This document shows positions 44,684 to 53,846 of a stretch of 64,000 bases of DNA, piece by piece. Every line of letters starts with the position of its first letter. Position 1 is the stretch's first letter. The DNA lies in assembly GCA_002720865.1 (NCBI GenBank), contig PBIO01000011.1, positions 248,001-312,000 of the forward strand, in the 5' to 3' direction. Both the position numbers and the translations under genes were made by a program. The notes under the pieces were generated by a model. That model worked only from the letters and a program-made list of their open reading frames with translations. It had not been told where the DNA came from and did no database searches. The DNA is from Halobacteriovorax sp. (lineage in GTDB: Bacteria > Bdellovibrionota > Bacteriovoracia > Bacteriovoracales > Bacteriovoracaceae).

Positions 44684-45646
44684 CTACATTAGGCCCAGAA
44701 TCTCCTGGGCCAAGTCCTTCTTCATAGCATCAGAGACTTCTACAAGTAGACCGGGACAAGTTACGTTCACTTCCGAAATATTATTTCCTAAAATATCAAA
44801 AGCTAGCCAATCGGCCCCTTTTTCCGACAATTCATGACATAGATCCAAGCAGTTCTTTTTTTGGACTGAGTTTAATTCTGTAGCGTGATAAGTTGCTCCT
44901 TGGGCGATATTTGCCAAGAAACTACCTTTTGGTGGAACTTTAACAATAGTTCCAATCTCAACATTTTTATAAAAGATACTTCGAATTTCACCCTCAACAA
45001 CAGTTTTATCAAAAGGTTGAACAATAACTGGTCCTTGAAATTCTTTCGCTCTTTTCAAAAAAAGTTCTTTTAGGTCGTTATTTTCCATTTTAAGCTCTAT
45101 TTTTTCCACACCTATGCCTTGATATAGATCAAGTGGTTTTAGAATCACAGAGCTTATGTTTTGGCCTCTAAGATGGTCTATAAATTTTAAGAAGTCATCG
45201 GCACCACTTCCAACAAAAGTTTCAAGGCTCGCTGGCTTTTCTAAAGCTGCTAGTTTTTCGTTATAAAGTAAGATTCCTTCAGGATTATTAACAACTTGAA
45301 CGCCACAAGCTTGCTTTAAAGACTTTAACATCCATAAAAATCTAAGATAGCGAGTGTCAAATGGAGGATCTAACCTCATATGAAGAATATCTTCTTTTCC
45401 CAATTCAAGATAAATTTTTTCTTCTAATTTAAAACTTTCTAAGTAAAAACTGTTACTTATCAGCTTTGAACTAAATGAATAACTGTTTAATCCAGACTTT
45501 CCCTTGTTAATAAAGTGGAAATCTTTTTCAAAAACCAAAAAAACTTCAAAACCCGCTTGTTTTAAACTATGGGCAAAAAACAATGTTGAGTCTTTTTTAA
45601 CGGTTAATTTTTCAAGCGGATCAATAAACAGAATATGTCTTTTCAT
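44684..45646 (-). CDS. gshB: Glutathione synthetase-like ATP-grasp protein
   Basis: 320 residues, GshB length. HILFIDPLEKLTVKKDSTLFF starts like GshB; MRLDPPFDTRYLRFLW and VVNNPEGILLYNEKL are family-specific, and the ATP-grasp core has ILKPLDLYQGIGVEKI and GEIRSIFYKN, then ISEVNVTCPGLLVEV. It ligates glycine to gamma-glutamylcysteine. No gshA is nearby. Its ATG overlaps the stop of the aminopeptidase-like gene by 4 bases (ATGA). Confidence 0.88.
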   Translation of the reverse strand: MKRHILFIDPLEKLTVKKDSTLFFAHSLKQAGFEVFLVFEKDFHFINKGKSGLNSYSFSSKLISNSFYLESFKLEEKIYLELGKEDILHMRLDPPFDTRYLRFLWMLKSLKQACGVQVVNNPEGILLYNEKLAALEKPASLETFVGSGADDFLKFIDHLRGQNISSVILKPLDLYQGIGVEKIELKMENNDLKELFLKRAKEFQGPVIVQPFDKTVVEGEIRSIFYKNVEIGTIVKVPPKGSFLANIAQGATYHATELNSVQKKNCLDLCHELSEKGADWLAFDILGNNISEVNVTCPGLLVEVSDAMKKDLAQEILGLM

Positions 45647-46692
45647 TTAATAAACCAGGTTTCAAAGCTTTCTTTACTTGTCGAATTTCTATACGCTTCA
45701 TACTCACCTTCTATATATCCAAAAAACTCCTTAAGTGAAAGCCCCTTTGAGCTTCGAAGCTGATGAATCTTATCCATACTCTTCTCATAAGTTAGGAATG
45801 CTGCCAGTGAAGCATTATTCCACTCTCTATTTAGAGCAAAGCAGCGCTTCTCCTCAATTCCGAGCTTAGAGCACTTCTTCTTTATCGAAGGATTGAAACT
45901 ATTTTCCATAAAATCCTTTAAGACCTTCTCACCCTCTTTTCTAGATTTTGGCGGAGCCATTTTATATTTTTCTTGAAGCGCTTTAGCCTGAATGACAATT
46001 TCTTGACTAAGCTCAGAGTTCTTCTGTCTTTTTTCTTTTCGAGTCTTTATCTGCTCTTCCGTCATCTTGAAATAATCAAGGACCATTTCTTGACCAAAGT
46101 AATTTGCCAAGTTCTCATTTAAGTCAACTTCATCTTTAGCAAAGAAAATCGTATGAAATAATTCGTGAAATACAAGTTCAGCTAAACCTATGTCATCATA
46201 ATGAAAGAATGAGGATAAGATTTTGTCCTCAAAATTTCCAAGAGTTGAGTATGCATAGACAGGCCTTATATAAGTAACCATTCCATCTTCTTCCTGATCT
46301 CTGGCATATTCCTTGGCTGATTCTTTTTTAAAAAACCCGAGGTATGGAAAACATCCAACAAATAGAAAGCATTCTTTTTGTGCCTCAATTTTATGGAAAG
46401 GGGATGAGATAACCAGGTAGGTTACGGCATCTCCTTCAAGCATTGTTGTTTCAGAATAAATATCAGTACTTTTTCTATCGAAATATTCGTAAAAGTATTT
46501 TTTATATTTTTCTATCTCTCTAATTTTTTCTTTATGCTCTTCTTTAACATTCGGATCCTTTAAAACGTCTTCGTTATCTTCTCCATTCATCAGAAGTGAG
46601 AACTGCCCTACTCCCTGCTCAAAGACATAACCAACTTTGGCACAAGAAGTTAAAAGCAATAAAGATAAAATTATTAATCTTAAAGAAACCAA
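45643..46692 (-). CDS. Aminopeptidase-like lipoprotein (Aminopep family)
   Basis: 349 residues from a TTG that overlaps the barrel gene's end by 13 bases. LLTSC (Cys17) is a lipobox. ELVFHELFHTIFFAKDEVDLN followed by ENLANYFGQEMV matches the predicted aminopeptidase family with an HExxH and a downstream NExxA motif. The signal places it in the envelope. It lies between a barrel gene and gshB in what looks like a three-gene operon. Peptide release for glutathione-related or amino-acid recycling is only a guess. Confidence 0.82.
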   Translation of the reverse strand: MVSLRLIILSLLLLTSCAKVGYVFEQGVGQFSLLMNGEDNEDVLKDPNVKEEHKEKIREIEKYKKYFYEYFDRKSTDIYSETTMLEGDAVTYLVISSPFHKIEAQKECFLFVGCFPYLGFFKKESAKEYARDQEEDGMVTYIRPVYAYSTLGNFEDKILSSFFHYDDIGLAELVFHELFHTIFFAKDEVDLNENLANYFGQEMVLDYFKMTEEQIKTRKEKRQKNSELSQEIVIQAKALQEKYKMAPPKSRKEGEKVLKDFMENSFNPSIKKKCSKLGIEEKRCFALNREWNNASLAAFLTYEKSMDKIHQLRSSKGLSLKEFFGYIEGEYEAYRNSTSKESFETWFIK

Positions 46693-47297
46693 GACAACCC
46701 AACCGTATACTTTAAGTCATCGGCAGCCTGGTCAAACTCAAATGCAGGGAAGATAGTCCTTACAGAACTTTTGATGGCGAAACGTTTGGTTAGAAAGAAT
46801 TGAAGTGAAAAAGAAGCCATGACAGAATCATATCTGTTCTTTGACTCTCCATCTTGAATAGACCCCGCTGCACCATTGCTACTGTCAGCAAAATTAATAA
46901 AGGTTTTATCCTCTACTATTTGCCTGGCATATCCAATACTAATAGCTGGTCTTAATCTGGCTTTCCTAGGTGCGAGAGATTGCTTTATTCCAACGCCATA
47001 CATCTTCGAATCAACAACGGTTCGAACCCCGGTGATAGAAATCGTACTATTTTCAATGGCGATATTATTTACTTCACTGATAATTTGTTCTGATTGAGAA
47101 AAGCTAAACTCCAAAGCGGTTAAGGTAAAGAAGTATACGGCAGCTGAAGCGGAGTAAGTTGTCTCCGTTTTTTTATTCTCTTTACTGGTTCCATATAAAC
47201 TTTTCGAGTAACCATAATCTACACCCATTTCCATGAGTGCAAAGGAGCTCGTACTAAAGAACAAAGTCATGACAATTAAAATTAGCTTTTTGGACAT
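46680..47297 (-). CDS. Outer-membrane beta-barrel protein
   Basis: 205 residues. Signal peptide MSKKLILIVMTLFFSTSSFA. The mature part opens MEMGVDYGYSKSLYG and alternates strands with aromatic girdles, ending in VGLSWFL, as in small OmpW/OmpX-like barrels of eight strands. No specific family is recognised. A strong GGAGGG site precedes the ATG. First gene of the operon with the aminopeptidase-like lipoprotein and gshB. Confidence 0.78.
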   Translation of the reverse strand: MSKKLILIVMTLFFSTSSFALMEMGVDYGYSKSLYGTSKENKKTETTYSASAAVYFFTLTALEFSFSQSEQIISEVNNIAIENSTISITGVRTVVDSKMYGVGIKQSLAPRKARLRPAISIGYARQIVEDKTFINFADSSNGAAGSIQDGESKNRYDSVMASFSLQFFLTKRFAIKSSVRTIFPAFEFDQAADDLKYTVGLSWFL

Positions 47298-47372
47298 AGT
47301 TCGCCCTCCTCTCCTAATTTTATCAAGTTTTAGAGGGCTTATTTTCGTCTAGGCAGTTTTGACCAGACTTAA

Positions 47373-48833
47373 CTATTTAGAAGTTGGATATCTCCGACCA
47401 TGAGCCTCAAGTAAGTCACCTTGGCATGATAGGGCCGTGGCAGATGTGACCTTCACATCAACCCAGTTCCACTGCAGATCTTGCTCATCATTTGATGGTA
47501 AAAAGTGAACAATTCGGTTGCAATTGGTGCGACCTCGCCATTTTTTTACTCCACCCATATTTCCATGACCTTCCACAAGAATTCTATATTCATTACCAAC
47601 GAGTTTTTCTCGAATCTTAGCTTGAATTCCAAGCTGATACTTTTGAATTTCTCTTAAGCGTTCACCTCGGATATCATCAGTAAGCGAATCTTCCATTTTA
47701 GACGCTCTCGTATTATTTCTCATCGAGTAAGCATATGAGTAAATAAAGTCGTATTGAGCTTTATCTAAGAGGTCTAAGGTCATTCTATGTTCTTCATCGG
47801 TCTCATTAACAAAACCAGCGATAATATCCGTTGATAAAACAATATTGGGATTCGATTTTCTAAGCTTCTCCAAGAGTCCTAGGTAATGTTCAATAGAGTA
47901 CTCTCTATGCATTCTCTTTAGAACTTCATCTGATCCCGACTGAACTGGTAGATGTAAATGATTAGACAGTTTTTTAGATGTTCCGTGAACTGCAATAAGC
48001 TCGTCGCTTACATCATAGGGATGAGATGTCGTGTATCGAATTAACTGAAGGCCATTAATTTCCTCAAGCCCCATGATTAATTCTGATAAAGTTTCACCAT
48101 TGTCATGCCCATAGCTGTTAACATTTTGTCCAAGTAGCGTGACCTCTTGAATACCTTGATACTCAACGAGCTTACGTACGTCCTCAATGACTTCTGCTTT
48201 TTTTCTACTTCGTTCCTTTCCACGGGTGTAGGGAACAATGCAGTAGGTACAATATTTATTACATCCCTTGATGATATTTACAAAGGCTTGAGGTGATCCA
48301 TGTGTGATCTTAGTTTCAATACTAAAGTTCTCACTTCGGTCCCAAGAATTGATAGTAAACTTATTGTCTCCAGAGTAGGTCCTAAAAACCATATCGTTAA
48401 TTTGATCGATAACATCTGTACCAAAAGCAAAATCTAAATGTTTATATTTCTTAACTAGTTCTTTTCCCTCAGTCTGTGCAACACAGCCTCCGATTCCAAC
48501 AACTAAATCCTTCTTCTTTTTCTTAGCATGTTTCATTTCACCAAGCTGTGAATAGAATTTATTGTTAGAGAGGTCTCTAATGGCACAGGTATTAAAAAGA
48601 ACCATATCGGCATCATCAACTTTTTCTGTTCTGGTAAAGTTTAGATCTGAAAGGTGCGAAAGAATTCTTTCGGAATCATGGTAATTCATTTGGCAGCCAA
48701 AGGTTTTCATCCAAACTTTTCTGGGTGGAAATTCAAGGTCACCCATTCTGACTGATTTTTGTCCGGTATTCGGATTAATTGAGATTTGTTCTTTTGGAAC
48801 TACTGGGTTTCTAACCCCAAGGCCTGTAGACAT
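47373..48833 (-). CDS. miaB: tRNA-2-methylthio-N6-isopentenyladenosine synthase
   Basis: 486 residues. It adds the methylthio group at A37 of tRNAs. N-terminal cluster cysteines are in FGCQMNYHDSE, FNTCAIRD and GIGGCVAQ; the radical-SAM cluster is GCNKYCTYCIVPYTRG. The C-terminal TRAM domain is present (EYRILVEGH on). The GGGAG site is 6 bases before the ATG. The N-terminal 40 residues before the MiaB fold are longer than usual. Confidence 0.96.
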   Translation of the reverse strand: MSTGLGVRNPVVPKEQISINPNTGQKSVRMGDLEFPPRKVWMKTFGCQMNYHDSERILSHLSDLNFTRTEKVDDADMVLFNTCAIRDLSNNKFYSQLGEMKHAKKKKKDLVVGIGGCVAQTEGKELVKKYKHLDFAFGTDVIDQINDMVFRTYSGDNKFTINSWDRSENFSIETKITHGSPQAFVNIIKGCNKYCTYCIVPYTRGKERSRKKAEVIEDVRKLVEYQGIQEVTLLGQNVNSYGHDNGETLSELIMGLEEINGLQLIRYTTSHPYDVSDELIAVHGTSKKLSNHLHLPVQSGSDEVLKRMHREYSIEHYLGLLEKLRKSNPNIVLSTDIIAGFVNETDEEHRMTLDLLDKAQYDFIYSYAYSMRNNTRASKMEDSLTDDIRGERLREIQKYQLGIQAKIREKLVGNEYRILVEGHGNMGGVKKWRGRTNCNRIVHFLPSNDEQDLQWNWVDVKVTSATALSCQGDLLEAHGRRYPTSK

Positions 48834-49073
48834 AATTGACTCCCATCGTTTCAGCTTTTAAATCTGGCGATGTATTGATTAAAGGTGTCATAACCTACCA
48901 ATATGATTAGGTACTGTAAATAAGGCTCTGAGCTGATTTTTTCAGTGGGCCTGCTAGATAACCTATGTGATTTCAAATTTGGGAATCTTCCAAATCTTCG
49001 AAAATGCGAAGGGCCATAAGAAAAACTAGGCTAAGTCATTGATTTGTTGGAGGAAATTGGCGCTCTCTGGACA
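48834..49073. other. Gap upstream of miaB
   Basis: About 240 bases without a gene I can support. It must carry the miaB promoter. Two small inverted repeats stand next to each other: ATTTGG/CCAAAT (48977-48995) and CTTCG/CGAAG (about 48998-49013). A small RNA cannot be excluded. Confidence 0.4.
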
Positions 49074-49098
49074 TAAAAAAAGGCTCCCGAAGGAGCCT
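49074..49098 (-). terminator. Terminator of the H1-like gene
   Basis: On the minus strand a stem of AGGCTCC/GGAGCCT arms (49081-49098, CGAA loop) is followed by a run of T (plus A run 49074-49080). It lies 34 bases after the stop of the Lys/Ala-rich gene. Confidence 0.85.
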
Positions 49099-49132
49099 CT
49101 TTGGAGAAAAATTTTTAAGACTTAAAAAAAGA

Positions 49133-49495
49133 CTACTTCTTTCTCTTAGGAGCAGCTTTTTTCTTAGCTGGCTTCTTCTTAGCGGCCTTCTTCTTAGTCG
49201 CTTTTTTCTTAGTAGCTTTTTTCTTTGCTTTCTTCTTTGTTTTCTTCTTAGCTACTTTTTTCTTTGCCTTTTTCTTAGTGGCTTTTTTCTTAGTAGCTTT
49301 CTTCTTAGTAGCTTTTTTCTTTGCTTTCTTCTTAGCTACTTTCTTCTTAGCCTTTTTCTTAGTGGCTTTCTTCTTCGCTACTTTTTTCTTTGCTTTCTTC
49401 TTAGTAGCTTTCTTCTTTGCTTTCTTAGCTACTTTTTTCTTAGTAGCTTTCTTTTTTGTGGCTTTCTTTTTAGTAGCCTTCTTCTTGGTTGCCAT
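49133..49495 (-). CDS. Histone-H1-like Lys/Ala-rich protein
   Basis: 120 residues from the ATG at 49495, chosen because AGGAGG is 6 bases upstream; earlier in-frame starts exist but lie in or before the site. Nearly the whole protein repeats Lys-Lys-Ala and Lys-Lys-Lys-Ala/Val/Thr units (for example KKATKKKATKKKAKKK), ending in KKAAPKRKK. Such proteins bind DNA without sequence specificity and condense the nucleoid, like H1-type proteins of chlamydiae and other bacteria. There is no globular domain. Repeat number can vary by slippage. Confidence 0.85.
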   Translation of the reverse strand: MATKKKATKKKATKKKATKKKVAKKAKKKATKKKAKKKVAKKKATKKKAKKKVAKKKAKKKATKKKATKKKATKKKAKKKVAKKKTKKKAKKKATKKKATKKKAAKKKPAKKKAAPKRKK

Positions 49496-49841
49496 TGACA
49501 TCCTCCTGGTTTTCAATACTTAATTTTAGGATAAACACAAATTCTACTTAACGCAAATAAAAAAAGGGCGTTTTTCGAGTTGGTTTTTATCAAATTTTTC
49601 TCCTTCAACCTTTTTTAAAAAAATTTAGAGTTAAATTTTATCACCAAATCTTCCGAATACCCTTCTACATAGAGTGTTCAGCGTTTTTAGCTTATCATTC
49701 CCAAGTCTCAAAACACTTAAAAACAGCATAAAATTCGCGTCTTATTTTTCCGTTCATCGGTTTTTTTTAAGGAAAAAATTACTTTTTTAAGTAAAAAAAA
49801 GGATTAAAAGCAAAAAATGTTGGCAGTTTTTTGAATTAAAT
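49496..49841. other. AT-rich gap between clpA and the H1-like gene
   Basis: 346 bases, very AT-rich, with no gene supported. At 49779-49794 TTACTT pairs with AAGTAA, followed on the minus strand by a T run, a weak candidate for the clpA terminator. A possible minus-strand promoter for the H1-like gene, TTGCGT-17-TATCCT, lies roughly at 49525-49560, but the match is poor. Confidence 0.4.
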
Positions 49842-52214
49842 CTAGTTTTCGAAGACGAATTTTAATTCTTTTTCATCTTCTTTGCCCTCATCTAGACCAA
49901 CAATTACTCTCCCTCCGCCAACTAATTCTCCAAAAAGAACTTCATTTGACAGTGGTCTTTTAATTTTATTGTCGATTAATCGAGCAATGGGCCTTGCACC
50001 CATTTTTGGATCATAACCATTTTTTGCAATCCAAGCTTTTGCCTCATCTGTAATGACAAGCTCAACGTTCTTTGATGCAAGCTTAGTTTCAAGTTCAATA
50101 ATAAACTTATCTGCAACTTTGATAATTAAATCTTCGCTTAAGGAATTAAATTGAACAATCCCATCTAGCCTATTTCTAAACTCAGGAGAAAAGAAATTCT
50201 TTAATGCTTTATCTCTTTTAGACTCTCGAGAGCCCGTCGTAGAGGCGAGTCCAATACTTCCTGCTTCATAGTCTTTCGCGCCAGCGTTGGTTGTCATAAT
50301 AATAATTGTGTTTTTAAAATCTGTCGTTCTTCCATGTGAATCAGTTAAAGAGCCGTGATCCATTACTTGCAGTAGTACATTATAAATATCTGGATGTGCT
50401 TTTTCGATTTCATCTAAAAGTAAAACGCAGTGAGGATTCTTTTTAACTGAGTCTGTTAAAAGTCCGCCGCGATCATGACCAACATATCCTGGAGGCGCTC
50501 CAATTAATTTTGCAACCGAATGCTTCTCCATATATTCAGACATATCAAAACGTTCTAGATGACAACCTAGTTCACGGGACAATTGACGAGCAAGTTCAGT
50601 TTTCCCAACTCCAGTAGGTCCAGCAAACAAAAAGGATCCCGTTGGCTTACCTTCATTTCCAAGACCCGACCTTGAAAGCAAAATGGCGTCTGAAACTTGT
50701 TCAACAGCTTTATCCTGCCCAAAAATCAACAACTTAAGGTTATCTTTTAAATTTTTAAGCTTATCTTTTTCTTCAGCTGCAACCGAAAGGCGTGGGATTT
50801 TTGCAATTTTTGCCACAATCTCTTCAATATCTTTCTTGGTAATATTTGCCCTTCTCTTATTGGCAGGCATTAGCTGAATAGAGGCACCAGCTTCATCGAT
50901 TATATCAATCGATTTATCTGGGTTCTTTCTATCTGTGATGTATCTTTCACTTAGATTTACCGCCAATTTCAGGACTGGGTTTGAGTATTTAACTTTGTGA
51001 TGCTCTTCAAACTTAGTTTTTAGGCCCTGAAGGATCTTATAAGTGTCCTCCCAGCTTGGTTCTTCAATATCGATTTTTTGAAAGCGTCTATTAAAGGCAG
51101 GATCTTTTTCCACAAATTTTCGAAATTCATCATGTGTTGTAGAGCCCATTACCCTAATACGCCCTGAACTGAGCCAAGGCTTCAAAAGGTTAGAAGCATC
51201 TAAACTTCCTCCGGCCGTAGCTCCGGCTCCCATAACGGTATGAAACTCATCTATAAAGAGAATATTTTCTTTTCCCGATTCTTTTTCTTCCGCTAATTCT
51301 TTTAATACATTCTTTAGCCTTTCTTCAAAGTCACCTCTAAACTTAGCCCCCGCTAATAAAGAGGCCATATCAAGGCTGTAAATAGTCGTATCAAGTAAAA
51401 CTTCCGGAACTTGTTCTTTCACAACGGCAAAGGCCAAACCTTCCGCTAGTGCCGTCTTACCTACTCCTGCTTCTCCAACAAGTAATGGATTGTTTTTTCT
51501 ACGACGACAAAGTATCTCAACCACTCTTTTTATTTCTTCTTCTCTACCAATAAGAGGATCAATTTTGTTATTCTCTGCTAGCTCATTCAAGTTAAGAGCA
51601 TATTTATCAAGAGCCTTGTTCCTTTTTGGTCTAGCTGCTGACCCTTCCTGGTTTTCATCTTCATCAGAATCATGTTCTACAATTTCAGTAGGCTCAACTT
51701 GAGTAACGGCCTTATCGAGACCATGAGAAATAATCCTCACCACATCAAATCTTTGAATACCTGCTTTTTGAAGCAGGTATAATGCGAATGATTCTTCTTC
51801 TTGGAACATGGCCACGAGTAAGTTGATACCACGGATATGTTTTTTTCCTGAAGACTGCACATGAATGGCAGCTCTTTGAATAACCCTTTGAAGGGTTAAA
51901 GAAATTTCAGGTTGGTAAGAGATACCGGAATCTGCCGCAAGTTTTCTTAGCTCGTCATCGACAAATTGCTTTTTGCTTAAGATTTCAATTTGCTCTTGAG
52001 AAAGAACAGAAAAGTTATCTGAGTTATTTAAAAATTCTCTTAGTTCATCTTTGATTGCTTCTGGGTCACCCCCGCAGCTATGAATAATTTCTACGACTTG
52101 TTCATCGTCCATCATAGCAAAGAGAATTGACTCGAGAGTCAGATATTCATGGCGTCTTTCATTTGCCATTTTTATAGCTGAGTTAATAATGAGTTCAAGC
52201 TTTTTTGACATCAT
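49842..52214 (-). CDS. clpA: ClpA, AAA+ unfoldase of ClpAP
   Basis: 790 residues. N-domain repeats (1-150), then AAA+ 1 with Walker A GEAGVGKTALAEGLA and AAA+ 2 with GPTGVGKTELARQLS and HPDIYNVLLQVMD. It feeds N-end-rule substrates to ClpP under ClpS control. It lies 9 bases downstream of clpS. AGGA precedes the ATG; a second ATG follows immediately. Confidence 0.96.
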   Translation of the reverse strand: MMSKKLELIINSAIKMANERRHEYLTLESILFAMMDDEQVVEIIHSCGGDPEAIKDELREFLNNSDNFSVLSQEQIEILSKKQFVDDELRKLAADSGISYQPEISLTLQRVIQRAAIHVQSSGKKHIRGINLLVAMFQEEESFALYLLQKAGIQRFDVVRIISHGLDKAVTQVEPTEIVEHDSDEDENQEGSAARPKRNKALDKYALNLNELAENNKIDPLIGREEEIKRVVEILCRRRKNNPLLVGEAGVGKTALAEGLAFAVVKEQVPEVLLDTTIYSLDMASLLAGAKFRGDFEERLKNVLKELAEEKESGKENILFIDEFHTVMGAGATAGGSLDASNLLKPWLSSGRIRVMGSTTHDEFRKFVEKDPAFNRRFQKIDIEEPSWEDTYKILQGLKTKFEEHHKVKYSNPVLKLAVNLSERYITDRKNPDKSIDIIDEAGASIQLMPANKRRANITKKDIEEIVAKIAKIPRLSVAAEEKDKLKNLKDNLKLLIFGQDKAVEQVSDAILLSRSGLGNEGKPTGSFLFAGPTGVGKTELARQLSRELGCHLERFDMSEYMEKHSVAKLIGAPPGYVGHDRGGLLTDSVKKNPHCVLLLDEIEKAHPDIYNVLLQVMDHGSLTDSHGRTTDFKNTIIIMTTNAGAKDYEAGSIGLASTTGSRESKRDKALKNFFSPEFRNRLDGIVQFNSLSEDLIIKVADKFIIELETKLASKNVELVITDEAKAWIAKNGYDPKMGARPIARLIDNKIKRPLSNEVLFGELVGGGRVIVGLDEGKEDEKELKFVFEN

Positions 52215-52223
52215 CTCTAATTC

Positions 52224-52583
52224 CTATTCCGGTTCCACAGTACAAAGTAGTGGATGATCTTCTTCTTTTGCTAAATCAGAAACTTTTTGCGCCTTAGTCT
52301 CTGCAATTTCGTAAGTATAAACACCGCAAACACCTTGACCTTCTTTATGCACTTTAAGCATGATGGCCGTAGCATCTTCAGTCGATTTTCCAAATACGGC
52401 CTGAAGTACGTAAATGACAAACTCCATGGTCGTATAGTCATCGTTGTGAAGAAGAACTTTATAGAGGGATGGTTTTTTAACTTTCTTTTTTACGACAGTC
52501 GCAACACCACTATCCCCATCGATATCCTCTTCATTACTAAAGATGGGATTGATCTGAATGTAGTCAAGGTCTGTAATTTCCAT
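52224..52583 (-). CDS. clpS: ClpS adaptor
   Basis: 119 residues. [20 protein letters not shown] is the N-degron-binding core; the segment from [21 protein letters not shown] completes it. The first 30 residues are an acidic tail (NEEDIDGD). It delivers N-end-rule proteins to ClpA, encoded 9 bases on, and the two form an operon. Ribosome site AGG is close to the ATG. Confidence 0.95.
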   Translation of the reverse strand: MEITDLDYIQINPIFSNEEDIDGDSGVATVVKKKVKKPSLYKVLLHNDDYTTMEFVIYVLQAVFGKSTEDATAIMLKVHKEGQGVCGVYTYEIAETKAQKVSDLAKEEDHPLLCTVEPE

Positions 52584-52690
52584 AACCTATTATCTCAATT
52601 GAACAACCCTCAAGCAAGATGGACACATGTTCACTTGCCAGCCTTGATTTGTGCAATTACCGTGTAAATCACTAAAATAAGGGAGTAAAT

Positions 52691-53200
52691 ATGTCGTTTT
52701 GGGATCTTTTTAAATCGTGTAATCAAAAAGGTGAGTCACTTTCCGGTCTCCACGAAAAAGTTGAAAGTTTACTTCCTAGCTCTGCCGAGGATGAACAGAT
52801 TCTTGTGGCCTGCGTAGCCGGTCTTTTTGCTAGAGTCATCTACATCGACTTTGAGGTTCATCAGAATGAGGTCTTAAAAATGAAAGATGCCCTAGAGCAT
52901 TGGACTAAGCTATCCGAGGTCGATATTAACGCCATTGTGGAGCTTTCCTTAAAAGAGATAAAGGACCTAGCAGGTCTAGAGAACCATAAATACGCCAAAC
53001 CCCTTTGTGATATTCTTCCAAAAGATCAAAGATACGGTCTTTTAGAATCTCTTTTTCAAATCGCTGCTAGTGATGGAAATGTTGATGAAAAAGAATCTGA
53101 AGAGATTCGAGTCATTGCCACAGGGCTTTTACTTGAGCATAAGCACTTTATCTCTGCCCGCGCTTCAGTTATGGAGTACTTAGGGGCTCTTCGCGCCTAG
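52691..53200 (+). CDS. TerB-like protein
   Basis: 169 residues, all helical, soluble. It shows the TerB helical repeat: FARVIYIDFEVHQNEV (about 50-65) and FQIAASDGNVDEKESEEI (about 124-141) with the acidic DGNVDEKE motif of each repeat. GGGAG precedes the ATG. Members are linked to tellurite or stress responses and to Ca binding; the function here is unknown. Divergent from clpS. Confidence 0.75.
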   Translation: MSFWDLFKSCNQKGESLSGLHEKVESLLPSSAEDEQILVACVAGLFARVIYIDFEVHQNEVLKMKDALEHWTKLSEVDINAIVELSLKEIKDLAGLENHKYAKPLCDILPKDQRYGLLESLFQIAASDGNVDEKESEEIRVIATGLLLEHKHFISARASVMEYLGALRA

Positions 53201-53309
53201 GCTTGTAAGTTGCTGGAATTACAGAATTCGACTCGAATATCTCCCTAAAAATAAACCCCCTTTAGTTAGATACTAAAGCTAGAAAACGAATCATAAATTG
53301 GGGGTTCCA

Positions 53310-53795
53310 ATGAGAAATTCAAACTTAATCCTTCTGGCAGTTATTTTTCTTCCATTTTTTGTTGGCTGTGACTCCGATGAAATAGCAGCTCTTCAAAGCC
53401 GGCTAGATGTTGCCGAATCTAGAATTGCTAGTGGTGGGAGAGATGGGGACTCATGTGATGTTATGGAAGTTGAAGATGAAGGCGCATTAGTTACTTGCGG
53501 GGAAAAAAGCGTCATGATTTATAACGGTTCCGATGGAATGGATGGTGCCGACGGTATTGATGGGATCGACGGCAGAGACGGTACTTCTTCGGTTGTTGAA
53601 GTTATAGATCCATGCGGTGATCAAGGACGCTTCGATGAAGTTCTTCTAAGACTTGAAGATGGATCAATTTTAGCTCACTTCTCTTCCGGAAATAGACAAT
53701 TTCTAACCTTTATCGGACCAGGAAATTACCGAACGACTGACGGACTGGCCTGTAACTTCACTATAGATGAAGACCTAAATATAAGCTGGGAATAA
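53310..53795 (+). CDS. Lipoprotein with a short collagen-like Gly-X-Asp segment
   Basis: 161 residues from the ATG at 53310, which starts the signal peptide; a TTG four codons upstream is a weaker choice. The lipobox is FVGC (about Cys20). A short heptad-like helix (EIAALQSRLDVAESRI) may trimerise. From about residue 85 lies a Gly-x-Asp run (GSDGMDGADGIDGIDGRDG), a collagen-like triplet segment with Asp in place of Pro. Further Cys pairs flank it. It may form a trimeric surface lipoprotein. Confidence 0.75.
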   Translation: MRNSNLILLAVIFLPFFVGCDSDEIAALQSRLDVAESRIASGGRDGDSCDVMEVEDEGALVTCGEKSVMIYNGSDGMDGADGIDGIDGRDGTSSVVEVIDPCGDQGRFDEVLLRLEDGSILAHFSSGNRQFLTFIGPGNYRTTDGLACNFTIDEDLNISWE

Positions 53796-53825
53796 AAAAA
53801 GGAGAACCGAAGTTCTCCTAATATA
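53794..53825. terminator. Bidirectional terminator
   Basis: GGAGAAC (53801-53807) pairs with GTTCTCC (53812-53818), loop CGAA, with A and T runs on either side. It serves the collagen-like lipoprotein gene and the convergent peptidase gene. Confidence 0.85.
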
Positions 53826-53846
53826 TTTTAAAATTTTTAGATCGAA

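Noticed and set aside
44692-44711. GGCCCAG/CTGGGCC hairpin after the 43800 lipoprotein gene
   Set aside because: It lies inside the gshB coding end and has no clear T run, so it is mentioned with the gene but not called a terminator.
49278-49523. Plus-strand open frame rich in Phe/Ala/Val
   Set aside because: It is the mirror of the Lys/Ala repeat gene on the opposite strand; the composition comes from the reverse of Lys codons.
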